Assembly (NCBI GenBank): GCA_949825065.1
Contig: OX463850.1
Span: 250,501-314,500 of the forward strand
DNA length: 64,000 nt
Source: Odontocerum albicorne
Lineage: Eukaryota > Arthropoda > Insecta > Trichoptera > Odontoceridae
Direction of reading: 5' to 3'
The notes under the pieces are model-generated. The model did not search any database. It was not told the origin of the DNA and was given only the letters and a program-made list of their open reading frames with translations. This document shows, piece by piece, positions 1-12,244 of the stretch (its first letter is position 1; each line of letters begins with the position of its first letter). The position numbers were made by a program, and so were the translations under genes.

Positions 1-152
1 ATGTAGTGTATTTATGTATGTTCAATGAAATTACTTATAAAGATGTTTAAATACAAATTTAAATCAATTAATTTATTAATGTAAAAATGAAGGAATGGTT
101 TAATGTAATTCATAGTCATGATAAACGTACTCAGAAGCATTAAAATTCGAAA

Positions 153-286
153 TGTGACAATTGTGGTCATGAAATGTGACAATTGCGGTCATGAAATGTG
201 ACAATTGCGGTCATGAAATGTGACAATCGCGGTCTTGAAATGTGACAATTGCGGTCATGAAATGTGACAATTGCGGTCATGAAATG
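153..286. repeat. 22-bp tandem array, about 6 copies
   Basis: Six head-to-tail copies of a 22-bp unit built on GTGACAATTGCGGTCATGAA, with single-base differences (TGTGG in the first copy, a TCTTG variant in the fourth). The unit contains the 6-bp palindrome CAATTG. No coding sense. Flanking sequence on both sides is plain AT-rich DNA. Confidence 0.9.
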
Positions 287-518
287 CGGTAAAAACCAAT
301 TATAATTGCAGAAAATAATGAAAATCTAACATTAAGATTTGATAATTTAACATATAAGCATAAATTAAATACTTGAAGTTTGATCGATAAAATTGGCAAT
401 GTTTAATTGTTTTTCAAATGAGTTTCATTTATTTTATCGAAGGTTCCTGCTTTGAATTAGTGGAACTCTATATTAGAATTTTATAAAATAAATCGATTTG
501 TTATTCCACTACACGTTG

Positions 519-605
519 ACGAAGTATTATAGCAACACAACAGCTACACGAAGTATTATTATAGCAACACACAACACGCTACACGTGTTGCTATAATACT
601 TCGTA
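519..605. repeat. Inverted repeat with a duplicated left arm
   Basis: Two direct copies of a roughly 21-bp arm reading ACGAAGTATTATAGCAACAC (about 519-539 and 548-570; the second has an extra ATT) are followed by its reverse complement at 585-605. The transcript could fold into a hairpin using either left arm. It may be the end of a small foldback element; no flanking target duplication is obvious. Confidence 0.75.
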
Positions 606-1011
606 TCATAAGTTTTATTTTTTTTATTTATTGATGAAAATAAACGTGGAACGTTCAATGCAAATACGAGTATATTGACCCCTGATTTATAGGTAAATGA
701 ATACAGCGGAGCTAAGTACAATACTATAGATGGCTTATTTGCTCATTAGCCTCCTGGGGTTTCTGCTTCAACTTCCGATGGTGCCTAAAACTGGCGTATG
801 TTATGTTATGTTATGTTGTTTAACGGATGGGAGTGTTTCTTTTACTAACAAACGTTTTAATTTCTTGACGTTATCTTATTATACTAGAAACGGAAACAAT
901 AAGAAGTCCGATTATTCTTCTGTCATTAGAAATGTTATTAAAGAATTATAGGATAAATATTTATATTGAGTTACTTTAATTAAACATAACCAATTTTAAA
1001 ACAACAACTTC

Positions 1012-1150
1012 ATAGACACTAATACTCGTATAACATAGACACTAATACTCGTATAACATAGACACTAATACTCGTATAACATAGACACTAATACTCGTAT
1101 AACATAGACACAATACTCGCATAACATAGACACTAATACTCGTATAACAT
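1012..1150. repeat. 23-bp tandem array carrying TACTCGTA
   Basis: Six copies of a 23-bp unit, CATAGACACTAATACTCGTA plus TAA. Five copies hold the intact octamer TACTCGTA and one has the variant TACTCGCA. The octamer is part of every unit, so it was present before the array expanded. Confidence 0.9.
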
Positions 1151-1274
1151 ATTTTACTTTAAACGACCCTAGATTTAAGCTTACTTAGAAAGTTGCATAA
1201 AATAATTCATTTTCCTTTTTTTTTCTACCACCTTAATTCATCAAAGCGTATTTTCAGAGAGATGACGCAGCTTA

Positions 1275-1560
1275 TACAATATTTATACATACATACATTA
1301 ATATCATCACGCCGTGTCCCTTGCGTGGTAAGCAGAGAGAAGAGATCTCCACCATTTTCTATCCAAACACAAAACTTTCATTTACTTCACATATTCACAC
1401 TCGTCATGCACCATTTTCTATTATTGTTTGCCTCGGATTACTTGTTCCTCACACATCTCGCCCTTCTGACTTATCATTCTTAGGCCATTCTCACTTGTTC
1501 ATTCTTAAGCCATTCATTCTTAGGCCATACTCGCGTGTTCATTCTTAAACAATTAATTTA
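1275..1560 (-). mobile_element. Possible LINE 3' tail (RWFGHVE-type family)
   Basis: The stretch starts with CATACATACATTAATATCAT, then a CGCC-GT-CCC-GGTAAGCAGAGAG block. That block resembles the reverse complement of the last coding and 3' region of the LINE family seen at 42.4 and 50.9 kb ('CATCACGCC...CCCT...GGGGTAAGTAGAGAGG'). The downstream pyrimidine-rich part contains several TCATTCTTA direct repeats. No reverse-transcriptase motif remains, so the assignment rests on the tail only. Confidence 0.35.
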
Positions 1561-2702
1561 TTCCACTTGTACCAATCATATTCATACTTTAAATTATAGT
1601 TTTTTTTTAATTTCATTTAAATGTTGACACAACTCTACTCTACACTCTTAAATGGCATATATCAGTTATCTTAATGCATGTTAAATATTATCTTAAACCC
1701 GCGAAATCCACATACAAACACACATAAACGTGAAATTTAACAAAAAAATGTATACAATTTCAATGAAAATCCCCGTCCCCAAGCCGCGACCAAACAAGAT
1801 ATAAAATCAACATACTGACTTGTCATACACATTTCAAACTGTCGCCTCACCTCCCCTCACCTCACCTCACAAGTGTTGACACATTTTATTTATGTATTTA
1901 TTTGTGTATTTAAAAAAAATCAAATTTTCTTATCGTGGGCTATAGAAATTCGATATTTTTTAATCAATGTTTTACATACGAGTAAAATTATTGAAAATAA
2001 TGAAGCGTTCGCTTTTGTTTTCTTACAAAACGTCGACATGTGGCAATTAGAAATGAATGAATGAATCAATTTAGAGCGGTGTTGACATTGATGAATTTCG
2101 AGCAAATATTGCGAACAGGTTGTTTCGATAAGATGAAAGGAATTCGCTATCGAAGCAAAAAATATTAAAATGTTTGTTATAGTTAATTAAAGAACAACTA
2201 CTTTCCTTTTTATTTCTCCGCCCTCCACCTGTGGAAAGTAAACATTGCTTTTTAAAAATACTCGTAATATTCTTCGTGAGGAACCACACCAGACCAGACC
2301 AGGGAAGCAATGGCTAATAAATATTTTTTTAAATAATCTCTTGTACATAAATAAGGATTGTGCGTAGCTGAGAAATCTTGCAAATTTGATCCACAGTCGC
2401 GTCGAGTCGAGGACCGCACATGAAGATTTATAAAATGTGGCGTGATGTTTTGGTAGGCAAAGGAGTCTCTCATCTCCTGATCGAAGAGAACGTCCGTATT
2501 CTAAAAGAAATTGGAATTTTTCGCGAAGATATGAAGGAAAATTGGGATTGTCAAGTATACCAAATAATGTCGACATATTACGCAGGTTTCTTCGCTGCCT
2601 GATTTTAAACCATTGAAGTCTATTCTGAAACTCTGCCACGTGGTCATTCATTAGGCACTCTAATAATTTAATTAAAGAATAAGACGCCCCACTACATTAC
2701 CC

Positions 2703-2790
2703 TTCATTCTATAGTATGCAATGCCATGCCATGCCATGATGCTATATTCTATAGTATGCAATGCCATGCCATGCCATGCCATGATGCTAT
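2703..2790. repeat. Imperfect duplication with GCCAT pentamers
   Basis: Two copies of a segment beginning TTCTATAGTATGCAATGCCA, each ending in a short run of GCCAT pentamers (three in the first copy, four in the second) and ATGATGCTATATTC. A local tandem duplication with pentamer slippage. Confidence 0.8.
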
Positions 2791-3689
2791 ATTCCATATA
2801 ATTTATATTCTTGGCAGCTTTTACTTCACTGGTTTATTGCACAGAAATATTATTTTGCGTGTGTAGTACAAAATAGCGTGTGTTGTACAAAAAATACTTA
2901 TTATTAGGAAAATTGCTCCGAATCGATTATGAATCATGTCTAGGAGCCAGCGGTAATATATAGTTCTTCCAACTCATGAGTTACGGGTTCGATAAGGGTC
3001 TAACATTTAATTTTAATGTACTCGTAATTACTGCTTTTTCACACACAAACGCTGCAATGATACATTCGCTTAGAAGTCTAAACGGGTATACGCAAGAGTA
3101 GGTCATGAGAGTTGATTGAGTGGTTTATAGATTTAAAGTGAGTTGTTGAATGGCTCAGAGGGAGGCGTATACTCGTATATGGTAATTAACAAGTTAAATA
3201 TAAAACGTCTGATTACTCTCCTTAGACAAGATTTATGAGCGGTCACAGAGCGCTGGGATCGGTGCCCGGTGCCCGCTGCCCGGGGCCCGTGTAAGCCAGT
3301 ATCTCCGCAACATTGACTTTGGAAAGAAAGTGAACTTCATACGACTTTGTTAAACACTCATTATTTTTTATTTGATGGCAGGTGCGAACCCATAAGTAAC
3401 TGGATTTCAATAGATACTCGCACATATAAACATATAAACGAAACAGATGCACAATACAAATAATCGTACTAGTATGGAAATATCTCAATAATACTCCATT
3501 TCCGATTTTTTGCATTATCTTTAATACCACGAATTTCCACATAAAATGTTCTTTATAATATTTTTTTATTATGGCATTTTATATGGAGTGAATGAAGTTA
3601 TCTCTAGAAAAATGTGTTTGACATTCCGGTGACAGGAGGTTGTCATATATCCATACTGTCATACTGTACAAGTACAATACAATAGTTGT

Positions 3690-3960
3690 CATAAAGTTTC
3701 CCGTGAACAATCGGGGTCATGCTGTAAAGTGCGACGTGTCCCGGGACGAGGAGCGCAAACAAAACGAGAAGAATGACAAGACAAGGCGAGGAAGATGAAG
3801 AAGGAAGAGTGCACAGCGTGCAGTGTAGAGATGCAGCTACCGGCTGAGCGGAGCACAATGCGGTGATCGATCTTCCTGCCCTTTTCAGATCTGTGACATT
3901 CCCTAGTATTCGGCGCATTCACGTCACACAACAGTGGCATGGCTAATTCACGGATACCTC
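3690..3960. other. GC-richer island without a recognisable gene
   Basis: Base composition is clearly richer in G and C than the surroundings. Open frames exist on the - strand, but their translations show no family I recognise and the frames overlap one another. It could be a remnant exon, a promoter-proximal segment or a repeat fragment. No splice-linked neighbour was found. Confidence 0.3.
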
Positions 3961-4424
3961 ATCGAAATACTCGTAAATATCGCACATTTAATGCAATCAT
4001 GATTACTTAGTTTCCAATAACGAATAATAAATCTACTTTAAACTAAAATTCTGGCATCGCTAATTAAACCTCTAATGTTAGCAACATCATTATAACGTCG
4101 TAGGATAATATACTCGTATCTAGAATATCACAACGTATAATAATGACATTGTCCACTCGCTCATCCGCTCGCTCCCACTCGCTATTAGTTATGTTCTTAC
4201 TTGATCACAACCGGACTCTTTTAATTTTTTCATGCTTTTACAGCAATTCGTACTTCTTCTGGATTCATCTCATTCATATTTTCTTAACGCTCATCACGTT
4301 TAACTTTAGGTTTCTTTGTAGTTCCTCTCCCTTCGCTTAGGTTTTTGCGGTTTTTTTTTAACAAATAAGTTTTCCTAAAGATATGCTGCTGCGGAGATGT
4401 ACTCGTACCTAAGCTGATGGCTCG

Positions 4425-4765
4425 ATCCACCGCCTTCTCGCGCTCTCCCGACACTAATCTGATGTCTGGAGTCACCACCTTCTCACGCTCTCCCGACACT
4501 AATCTGATGGCTGGATCCACCGCCTTCTCGCGCTCTCCCGACACTAATCTGATGGCTGGAGCCACCACCTTCTCGCGCTCTCCCGACACTAATCTGATGG
4601 CTGGATCCACTGCCTTCTCGCGCTCTCCCAATACTAATCTGATGGTTGGAGCCACCGCCTTCTCGCGCTCTCCCGACACTAATATCTGATGGCTGGAGTC
4701 ACCGCCTTCTCACGCTCTCCCGACACTAATCTGATAGCTGGACCCGCCGCCTTCTCTACAGCTTG
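4425..4765. repeat. 45-bp tandem array, about 8 copies
   Basis: The unit starts GATGGCTGGATCCACCGCCT and continues TCTCGCGCTCTCCCGACACTAATCT. Because 45 is divisible by three, both strands read as open frames with 15-residue repeats (the - strand reads GEREKAVDPAIRLVS). Openness follows from the period, so this is not a gene. A TACTCGTA sits just before the array at 4400. Confidence 0.9.
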
Positions 4766-5104
4766 CTAACTTTCTATCATATGGGCATGCCTTGAAAATG
4801 TATAAGGAGTATTTTTATTATTTATTAATAAACGGTACAATGTAGCTTATAACATTGGTAATTATAAGAAACAGGAGAAAGTGCTTCATACATCACAAAA
4901 AATAATAAAAATAAATAAAACAATTCCAATAAAAATAATTGCAAAGAAAGAATCAAACAATGACATACATAAGTACGAGTATTTCAGTAATTACACACGT
5001 TACACTCTTACAACAATGCAAAAATTCAACTATATGAGTCACCGACACAATACGTTGTTAATTGTTAATTGCCTCCGTATGATATCTCTACCCACCGTTT
5101 GACA

Positions 5105-5215
5105 GCCTCCGTGTCCGTACTCCGCTCCGTATGACAACCTCTGTTGCCTAGTTGGTAGGACGCTCGTCTCCCCTCATCTTTCTGGTAGATCCTGGTAGAT
5201 CTGGTAGGTTTTAAG
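5105..5215 (+). mobile_element. Degenerate tRNA-derived SINE head (family A)
   Basis: The segment TGCCTAGTTGGTAGGACGCT matches the A-box end of the SINE copy at 9925 (TGACCTAGTTGGTAAGACGC), followed by TCGTCTCCC. The B-box half is degenerate and a CTGGTAGAT duplication follows. A truncated 5' tRNA-like head only. Confidence 0.5.
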
Positions 5216-5384
5216 AGATTACCATAAGAAATAAGCTCATCAGTTTGTATAATACGAGTATATACAAAAGAGTGCAATACAATATAATACTCGTATATCC
5301 CAATTACTTCAGCGTACACCTCTATATTTTCGTTAGAAGCGGTTTCACGTTTAACTTTGCTCAGATTCATAACTCGATGGATTG

Positions 5385-5855
5385 TTGCCGATCTATTTGA
5401 CATTATCATCCAGTGCTCTGTAATATAGCACGTCATCATGAATTTGCCGACTATTTGACATTATCATCCAGTGCTCTGTAATATAGCACGTCATCATGAA
5501 TTTGCCGACTATTTGACATTATCATCCAGTGCTCTGTAATATAGCACGTCATCATGAATTTGCCGATCTATTTGACATTATCATCCAGTGCTCTGTAATA
5601 TAGCACGTCATCATGAATTTGCCGATCTATTTGACATTATCATCCAGTGCTCTGTAATATAGCACGTCATCATGAATTTGCCGATCTATTTGACATTATC
5701 ATCCAGTGCTCTGTAATATAGCACGTCATCATGAATTTGCCGATCTATTTGACATTATCATCCAGTGCTCTGTAATATAGCACGTCATCATGAATTTGCC
5801 GATCTATTTGACATTATCATCCAGTGCTCTGTAATTTAGCACGTCATCATGAATT
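5385..5855. repeat. 59-bp tandem array, about 8 copies
   Basis: The unit contains GCCGATCTATTTGACATTAT, CATCCAGTGCTCTGTAATAT and AGCACGTCATCATGAATTT. The first copies are 58 bp (GCCGACTATTTG), the later ones 59 bp and almost identical, which suggests recent expansion from the right half. Confidence 0.92.
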
Positions 5856-6412
5856 TGAGTCTTCCGATATACCTATACCAAGACATAGGATAAGACACCA
5901 CACCAAGGTCTAAAATCACAACATCTATTTTGGCTGATCGTTCAAATAAATAACTATGTCGAACGCAGATTGAATTTATTACTTCTGAGAAAAAGAAGTA
6001 TACTGAATTATTTATCGCGTTTCATAAAATTACCAGCTCTCATTTAAATTGTCCTGAATTACTTACCTTTTTTCATTCGTCGTATCCCCAGTAAATTAGG
6101 CTTTTGCCTGTATATTACTGAGGATATTTAGCATGAAAAAATAAATCGATACTTCTTTCCGATTTTTGATTACACAAAAACAAAACCCCGTTGCACATTC
6201 TCATCAACCTTAAAACAGTAACACTCAATTACAACTAGAAACATCATGCGAAATCAAACTCCTCACATATCATCACTCCAGAAATACCAAAAATTTGATC
6301 CCATAATATACCGCACACAATCATAAAAATAAAAACAAAAATAAAAGTATACAAATATAAAACAACAAAAAGAAACCCACACTTAAGAGTCCACACAAAT
6401 CCTTTCCACACG

Positions 6413-7610
6413 TCATTTATCCTGAAAGCCCAAGTACTCAAAATCCTGTCGCAATAACAACCACGCTACGATCGACTGTCTAAATGGTTTTCCTCCCTTT
6501 ACCTTTATTGAATTCGGCACGCCATTGTATGTCATGGGAGCCAAATAAGCATATTGCCTTTGGGCTAAAGAGGTTTTAACTCTAGGCATGGTGAACATTT
6601 TATTAGATGCCATGCGTGTCATGTGTCTCTGCTGAGTTTACATCTTCCCTTCCTCTCGATGGTAGTGCCAGAGAATGGATTTGAGATGCAAATTGGCTAT
6701 GTTAAGGACCCGATACTCTCTGAAAAGTTCCTGCCCGGTGCGATACCGGGCAGGAAGTTTATTAATTATTTTCACAATCAATTTTTAGGAAACCTGCAAT
6801 ATGTGTTTTTGGGTTAAGGTGCATCCCCCCAAACTGATATACCGTAAGAAAGTGCTGACTGACTTAAGGCGAAGTATATACTCGTACAATAATTTTAAGA
6901 ATATTTTCACTGAGCACATTTCGAATCATACGGAGTATGTATCCTAGTTTTCTGATTTTTGTGCTCAAAGTGTTAATATGGACCTCCCAACGAAGGAACT
7001 GATCAACATAAACTCCAAGGTACTCGTACTTTATACTATCAACCCTTTCCAAAGAAACACAACTACAATCAGCCATGGGTGAACAAGTGTGCAGTGTTAT
7101 GTATTTATTTGTAGGTGCTTGAGTTCTTATAGATATGCTAAATGTGATGTATTTAGTTTTATGGGAAATTAGAGTCAATAAATTTGAGTCCACCCATTCT
7201 TTAACTGCACGTAATTCTTCGTTAGCCTTTTGGATGACTTTCTTGTATTTTTTTTCTGTATTGCTTGTAAAATGTTATTGAGTGTGGATCACTGCATGTC
7301 TTGAGTTCCCGGTGCAGACGATCTCTTTTGCGTATACAATAAATCAATCCGTCAGTGATCCAAGGTTTGAGTTTTGTGTACCTTCTGCTTCTACTGTGTA
7401 TTGTCTGTGTGGCTGAGTTGATATGGGAGTTAAAAGCATTAATAAAGCTCTCCAGAGCTTCATTTACACTATGGGACTTGAGAGTGTCTTGCCAATTCTT
7501 CGAATCAAGGGAGTGCAAGAGCTCTGGTATGTTCGTAATTATTTTACTCTTCAAGCCCATCTTTATTTGTCTACTTGCCCCCTCTGAATTTTTTTATATT
7601 CGAGTTCCTT
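6413..7610 (-). mobile_element. Jockey-like non-LTR retrotransposon, internally deleted
   Basis: Reading the - strand from 7560 down: a segment with LKPWITDGLIYCIRKRDRLH, the linker that joins endonuclease and reverse transcriptase in jockey-type elements. The core of the polymerase is then missing. Next comes the region past the catalytic motifs, EELRAVKEWVDSNLLTLISH, then KTKYITF and YLGVYVD. After 6864 the frame resumes with GGCTLTQKHILQVS, IINKLPARYRTGQELFREYR and LNIANLHLKSIL, and it ends with PRVKTSLAQRQYAYLAPMTY and VAWLLLRQDFEYL. The copy has stops and at least one deletion, so it is inactive. Two in-frame 6-bp TACGAGTA insertions lie in it, at 7021-7028 (IKY-EY-LGV) and near 6879 (KII-VR-VYTS). 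Confidence 0.85.
6728..6756. repeat. Perfect GC-rich hairpin inside the LINE
   Basis: Twelve-base arms TTCCTGCCCGGT and ACCGGGCAGGAA around a 5-base loop GCGAT. On the - strand it encodes KLPARYRTGQEL of the jockey-like protein, so much of the symmetry may come from codon choice around that motif. Confidence 0.7.
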
Positions 7611-7619
7611 CAATACATA

Positions 7620-9920
7620 CTCGTTAGAGGGTTGTTTTCCACTTTAAATTAAGTACCTCTAATTAGAGATACTTAATTTAAAGTACTTAATTTATTATTA
7701 TTTTATTTACTTAATTTATTATAATTTTATTAATAATTATCAACAAAATCCCCTTTAACATATATGTTATAGAACGTATCTTTTGGGGAATCAGTGTGCT
7801 GAGATCGCTGATATATTTTTCCACAATCTATTGAGCTATAAAATACGTCATTAGATTGCAGGATTTATGAAACTTTAACTGAACTTCAAATTTAACTGAA
7901 AAGTTTAATTTGAACTGTACTTTTCTTTCCACATGAATGCCAAGAGTGGCGCTCGGTTTGGTGACGTGTGGACTGGCTGTCTCGAGACCGTCGTATTAAT
8001 TGTTAAATTTATGTACTTTGACTAATGTACTAACATACTTTTGTGTTATTATATTTTAAATGTTTTATTGTGTTAATATATATTTTTATTTGATATTATT
8101 GTAATTCTTTAAAAAAAAAATATTTTTGTCTTTGAAATTAATGAAATACTCACTATTTATATATTTTTTAAATATTGTTGTAAGATACACTGTACGGTTG
8201 ATGAAACGAAAAAATGAAAACATGGGCAATCGGGTAATATACGACAAATGGCAATAATTTTGGACAAAGGTAAGAATATTCACCGGAGAGTTGAGAGTTG
8301 GTATTGTACCCGACTCAACACCACGCCGACATCTTGCCGAGGAAGCTCTGTATGCACAGTGAAGATATTCAACTTTGGTGTTGGCCGCACAACCTCTAAT
8401 GCCCATCAGGGGGGGATGGTTGAGTCATTTACGTTACACGTGGTCACTATAAATTACTGACCATGTTATCAACTGGTCTTCTTCCTACTCTTTCGGCGGA
8501 AGGGTGCAGGATCTGTATGGTGTGCCGGAAGATGCTAGTATGTTATTGTATATAATCTGAAGGCGCAGGTTTAGGAGTCCATGCGCGTAAGATTATTATT
8601 TTCCTTTGTCATTGGTAACAAAACATATTATAGGTAATTTATATCGCACCTTTCGATATACATATAACATATTTGTTAGCATTATTGACACAGGCACAGG
8701 CACAATAGATGATTGAACCGAGTGAACGAGTGAACGGTAGGAGCCGAGAACCGGTGGAACTGGATCAGCCAGAACCCAATCATTTCTGTCACTTTTCCAT
8801 ACAACTTCGCTTCTCGGTGAGGGAACTTTCTTTTCGTATCAAATTGTTTGACGCTATTGTGAAAAAACAAACATTTTATCTCGATTGGAGAAATGCCTCG
8901 TAATCCCCGATAGATAGAATGTAACCATTTGGACGGCTTTATCGTCTAATAGTGCCATAATATCACCGAAGTGTCGAGGAACTGACCAGAAACCTGATTA
9001 CGACATTTGAGTTTCTCAAAGAGCGTCGGAACGTCACATGCTCTGCGTGATACAAAAAAATCGTAGAGTAAAAAGCTCAAAGGTCCGCGGTGTTGGAGAT
9101 GAGATGAATCGGGCAATATATAGTATTATACAATCAATAATGTTAAATATTAAGGATGATCTGTGGCTTGTAAAGCACTGTATTGTATTGTAACAAAATA
9201 TTACCTCTAGAGCGTTGTGCTATTGAATACACGACCTCACTTGCCTTGTTGGTGTCCTACCTACGTCTGTCCTCACCTCAAAGATCTATTCTCTAATATT
9301 AACATGACAAATATAATATTTTGTATAATAATTGCTAAAGATAGAGAAAAAGTGTGAACGAACGATGACTTGGATCAGCGCTACACAAACTTTCTCTCGG
9401 GGTAAACCGGTATACATATTTCAGTGCCATCCGGGAACCGGCTACTTTTTAAAGATCGGGTGGGTATTAAAATTAGGTTTTATTGAAGTCTACGGATACA
9501 ACTGGTATGTGGTTCGACTCAGTCCCGCGGACTACCATTTGAGTACCACCGATTAAGATGACCAGAGCATCCGTTTATCTTTCCCTCGCTAAGGTTCAGT
9601 GTTGAATTCCCGATGGTTACCAAATAATCTGAAAAAGTCTTATCCTGCAGCTGCATGGCCGCGCTGTAACGTGCTGAAATCTTCGCAATCTTCGCCGAAA
9701 TTCAAGTCGACGACTCGAACCCTGCGCTGTTCTATTCCCGTCAAATAACACCGGTATTTTTCCACCCATTCAGGGCTATGAGAAGACCCATGACTGTGAT
9801 CACATATATTTAAAAAAAAAAACAATTTAAACCCGCTTAATTCAATAAAAGCTTGCCGTTTTATTTCATATTTTTCAGACAGATTTTCAATCTATGTAAA
9901 GTTTTCGAAAAATAGAAAAG
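7620..9920. other. Unassigned AT-rich DNA with GC-richer patches
   Basis: No gene recognised. 7640-7750 is a low-complexity TTAATTT/AGTACTTAA stretch. GC-richer patches at about 8250-8560, 8700-9100 and 9330-9740 have short open frames, but no motif I can name. One of them, at 9332-9556 on the + strand, encodes 74 residues with no recognised domain. Confidence 0.5.
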
Positions 9921-9924
9921 TGAC

Positions 9925-10140
9925 GACCTCCGTGACCTAGTTGGTAAGACGCTTGTCTCCCAACCCGAGGGTTGCGGGCTGGACTCCCGTCGGAACCCAG
10001 ATATTTTTTAAATGGATTTCAGGCTGGTTTTCACTTAAGGCTTCTTTTACATCTTTCTGGTTGGTTGAAGATATTGCCAGACGGCAATAAGCCTGCCAGG
10101 TTGTACTGTATACAACGAAAGTGTGATACAATACAATACA
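9925..10140 (+). mobile_element. tRNA-derived SINE, family A, near full length
   Basis: The head has an A-box-like TGACCTAGTTGGTAAGACGC and a B-box-like GGGTTGCGGGCTGGACTCCC, as in a tRNA-derived RNA polymerase III promoter. The body continues TCGGAACCCAGATATTTTTT, AGGCTGGTTTTCACTTAAGG, and TTGGTTGAAGATATTGCCAG, then GTATACAACGAAAGTGTGAT and a short ACAATACAATACAA tail. The same body is found in reverse at 46450-46765 and in a divergent copy at 40625. It is the reference copy for the SINE comparison of the TACTCGTA insertion, since it lacks the octamer. Confidence 0.8.
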
Positions 10141-10164
10141 AAAAGAAAAATAGCATTAATTACA

Positions 10165-10340
10165 GTTGATGACCTGATACATCGTATGTTTTCATACGAT
10201 GTATGATCTAATACATCGTATGTCATCATACGAGTATGGTATGATACATCGTATGTCATCATACGAGTATGGTCTGATACATCGTGTGTCATCATACGAG
10301 TATGGTCTAATACATCGTATGTCATCATACGAGTATGATC
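10165..10340. repeat. 33-bp tandem array carrying TACGAGTA
   Basis: Five units of TGATACATCGTATGTCATCA plus TACGAGTATGGTC. Four units contain the intact octamer; the first unit differs (CATACGATGTATGATC). The unit has internal dyads around ATACATCGTAT and CATACGAGTATG. Confidence 0.88.
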
Positions 10341-10974
10341 AATTGTGCTTATCGTTAAAAAAATATTTAATTATTTGGACTCGCTAGCCTACTTATGTAT
10401 TATTTTGTCTCGTGTGTTAGTCGTCTACTTATGTATTATTTGAATTTTTTATTGTGTTCATGTGTCTTTTTATTTGGTTTTATCGTAATTGTTATAATTA
10501 TTTATTTTTTAGCATTATTTTTCTTTATATTAAATGAAACGAAACATTGTGCCTTTGATAAAAACAAATAAATAAAATTCATTTGAGATGTAATTGTATC
10601 CTTATTAGACTTTCATAAAGATTCAAACATTTTTAAATTTAATTTTAATGAACCACCGCAGGTACATCAAATGACCGCAGGTACATCAAATAGTTATTTT
10701 CGGGAAAATTTGGAAACATATTTTTCATTTTCAACAAAATTATTATTTCAATTAATTATATTTAAAAAGATTTTTTTTTGCTGACAATGAAATTCTTTCT
10801 ATAACATATATTGATCGGTAGAAAGGCTACAACTTTCTAAAATGCCTCTTAAAAAATGTTTCAAAATAAAACCAAAAGACTTTTAAAAATGAAATCAAAT
10901 TTAAAATGCATTTTTTGCCCCGTAAACTAAATAAATAAAGCTTACAAGCACACGCAACATACTCGTATTGCTGT

Positions 10975-11088
10975 AATATTCGTGTTATAATAGGAGAGCG
11001 AGTCTAACTATAGGCAGGCAAGAGTGCCTTTATTATAATAGGAGAGCGACTCTAATATTAGGCTGGCAAGAGTGCCTCTATTGAGATA
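10975..11088. repeat. Two-copy direct repeat
   Basis: Two copies, about 53 bp apart, of ATTATAATAGGAGAGCGA followed by GTCTAA(C)TATAGGC(A/T)GGCAAGAGTGCCT. A TACTCGTA lies just upstream at 10959. No coding content. Confidence 0.75.
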
Positions 11089-11089
11089 A

Positions 11090-12235
11090 GTGCTCGATTT
11101 ATTCTTTATTTTCGTTATCTTGAGTTTTAGAAAGTATCGCGATTTTAGTGCAGGCTCCGGTAATAACATGTCGTGGGTGCCGTCACTTTCTTTCTTTGCA
11201 CCGCAGAAGGAACCATCCGTTACGTTACCTTCAGGTGGACAGCCGCCGTTGAGGAGTTTGCCGCCCGATCGCTATAATCAAAAGTGCCACCTCCTTGGAA
11301 CTACCATTCAGAAGAACTTTATTTTTACTATTTATTATATAATAAAATGTATATACTCGTATATATGTGTTATATGGTATACATCTACTAATGTAATGTG
11401 GTTATTTACGTAAAACCTGTTGCAATATGGCTATTTACTTTTTTTATTTAAATTATCAAATTACCTTTTTGACACAAATAATACAAAAATAATACAGAGA
11501 AACCTCTATTGTTTTTGAAAGGACTTATTGAATCGAAAGAAAAATAAGGAAATATACGAAAAAAATATATAAACTAAAATGTTCAATATTTTCAAAAACC
11601 TACACACATGTACCTATACGTGAATTTGTGTAAATAAAGATAAAATATTCCACCAAGACAAATGAAGGAAAAATATATTCATTTAATGAAAATCGTCAGC
11701 CATGTTCGTTTGTTTTTTGCTTTTTATTTCCATCAGTTAACAGTTGCTTTTCCTTGTTGGCCATTATTTTTTAAATCTTTTATTTTCCGAATGCCGCACA
11801 TGCTTTCTAAAACGAAGTAACATTGAGCGGACCTTTTTCATCAAAATCTTCAACTACTTTAGATGTTTCTACTCGTATCTTCTATCATCTTCAGTGTGGA
11901 TGGGGTGGGATGGCCGAAGTGACAGCCGAGGAAACACGTGCATCTCGGACGAATGTTTGATATTGTCATTATGTTTGTTGAAACTACTTATTTATATTTT
12001 GCTAAGAAATATGGTTGCAATATTTTGGGAAAACGATCGGTCAAATAAAATATTTCAAAAAGCTACAATATTCTAAACAAATATTGCCGTAAAAAGCGAT
12101 ACATTTTTACGTGCTTTATACAAAACTGGGACTGAATGAAATAGACGATGAATACGATAAAATTATTTTATGTTACTATCCAGAAGAACGAGCAATCGAG
12201 GTTTCACTGTAATTATTAATCAATATTTATATGTA
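11090..12235. other. Unassigned stretch
   Basis: AT-rich with a GC-richer patch at 11150-11300. Open frames up to 110 codons occur on the + strand (11090-11413, 11744-12076), but their translations are phenylalanine-, leucine- and isoleucine-rich and show no domain. Isolated TACTCGTA octamers occur at about 11355 and 11869. Confidence 0.5.
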
Positions 12236-12244
12236 TGCAATAGA

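Noticed and set aside
4284..4689. Charged 15-residue repeat protein (GEREKAVDPAIRLVS) on the - strand
   Set aside because: A 45-bp tandem array read in frame. The opposite strand is equally open (FSRSPDTNLMAG).
5385..5855. CRISPR-like array
   Set aside because: Direct repeats are contiguous with no unique spacers, in a eukaryotic genome. The same applies to all the arrays here.
6164..6450. Small membrane protein gene on the - strand (65 codons)
   Set aside because: Hydrophobic only because of AT-rich codons. No conserved motif, no splice partner, and it adjoins the 3' end of a LINE.
9940..10010. Functional tRNA gene
   Set aside because: A and B boxes are visible, but the acceptor and anticodon stems do not pair and the same head is joined to a SINE body.
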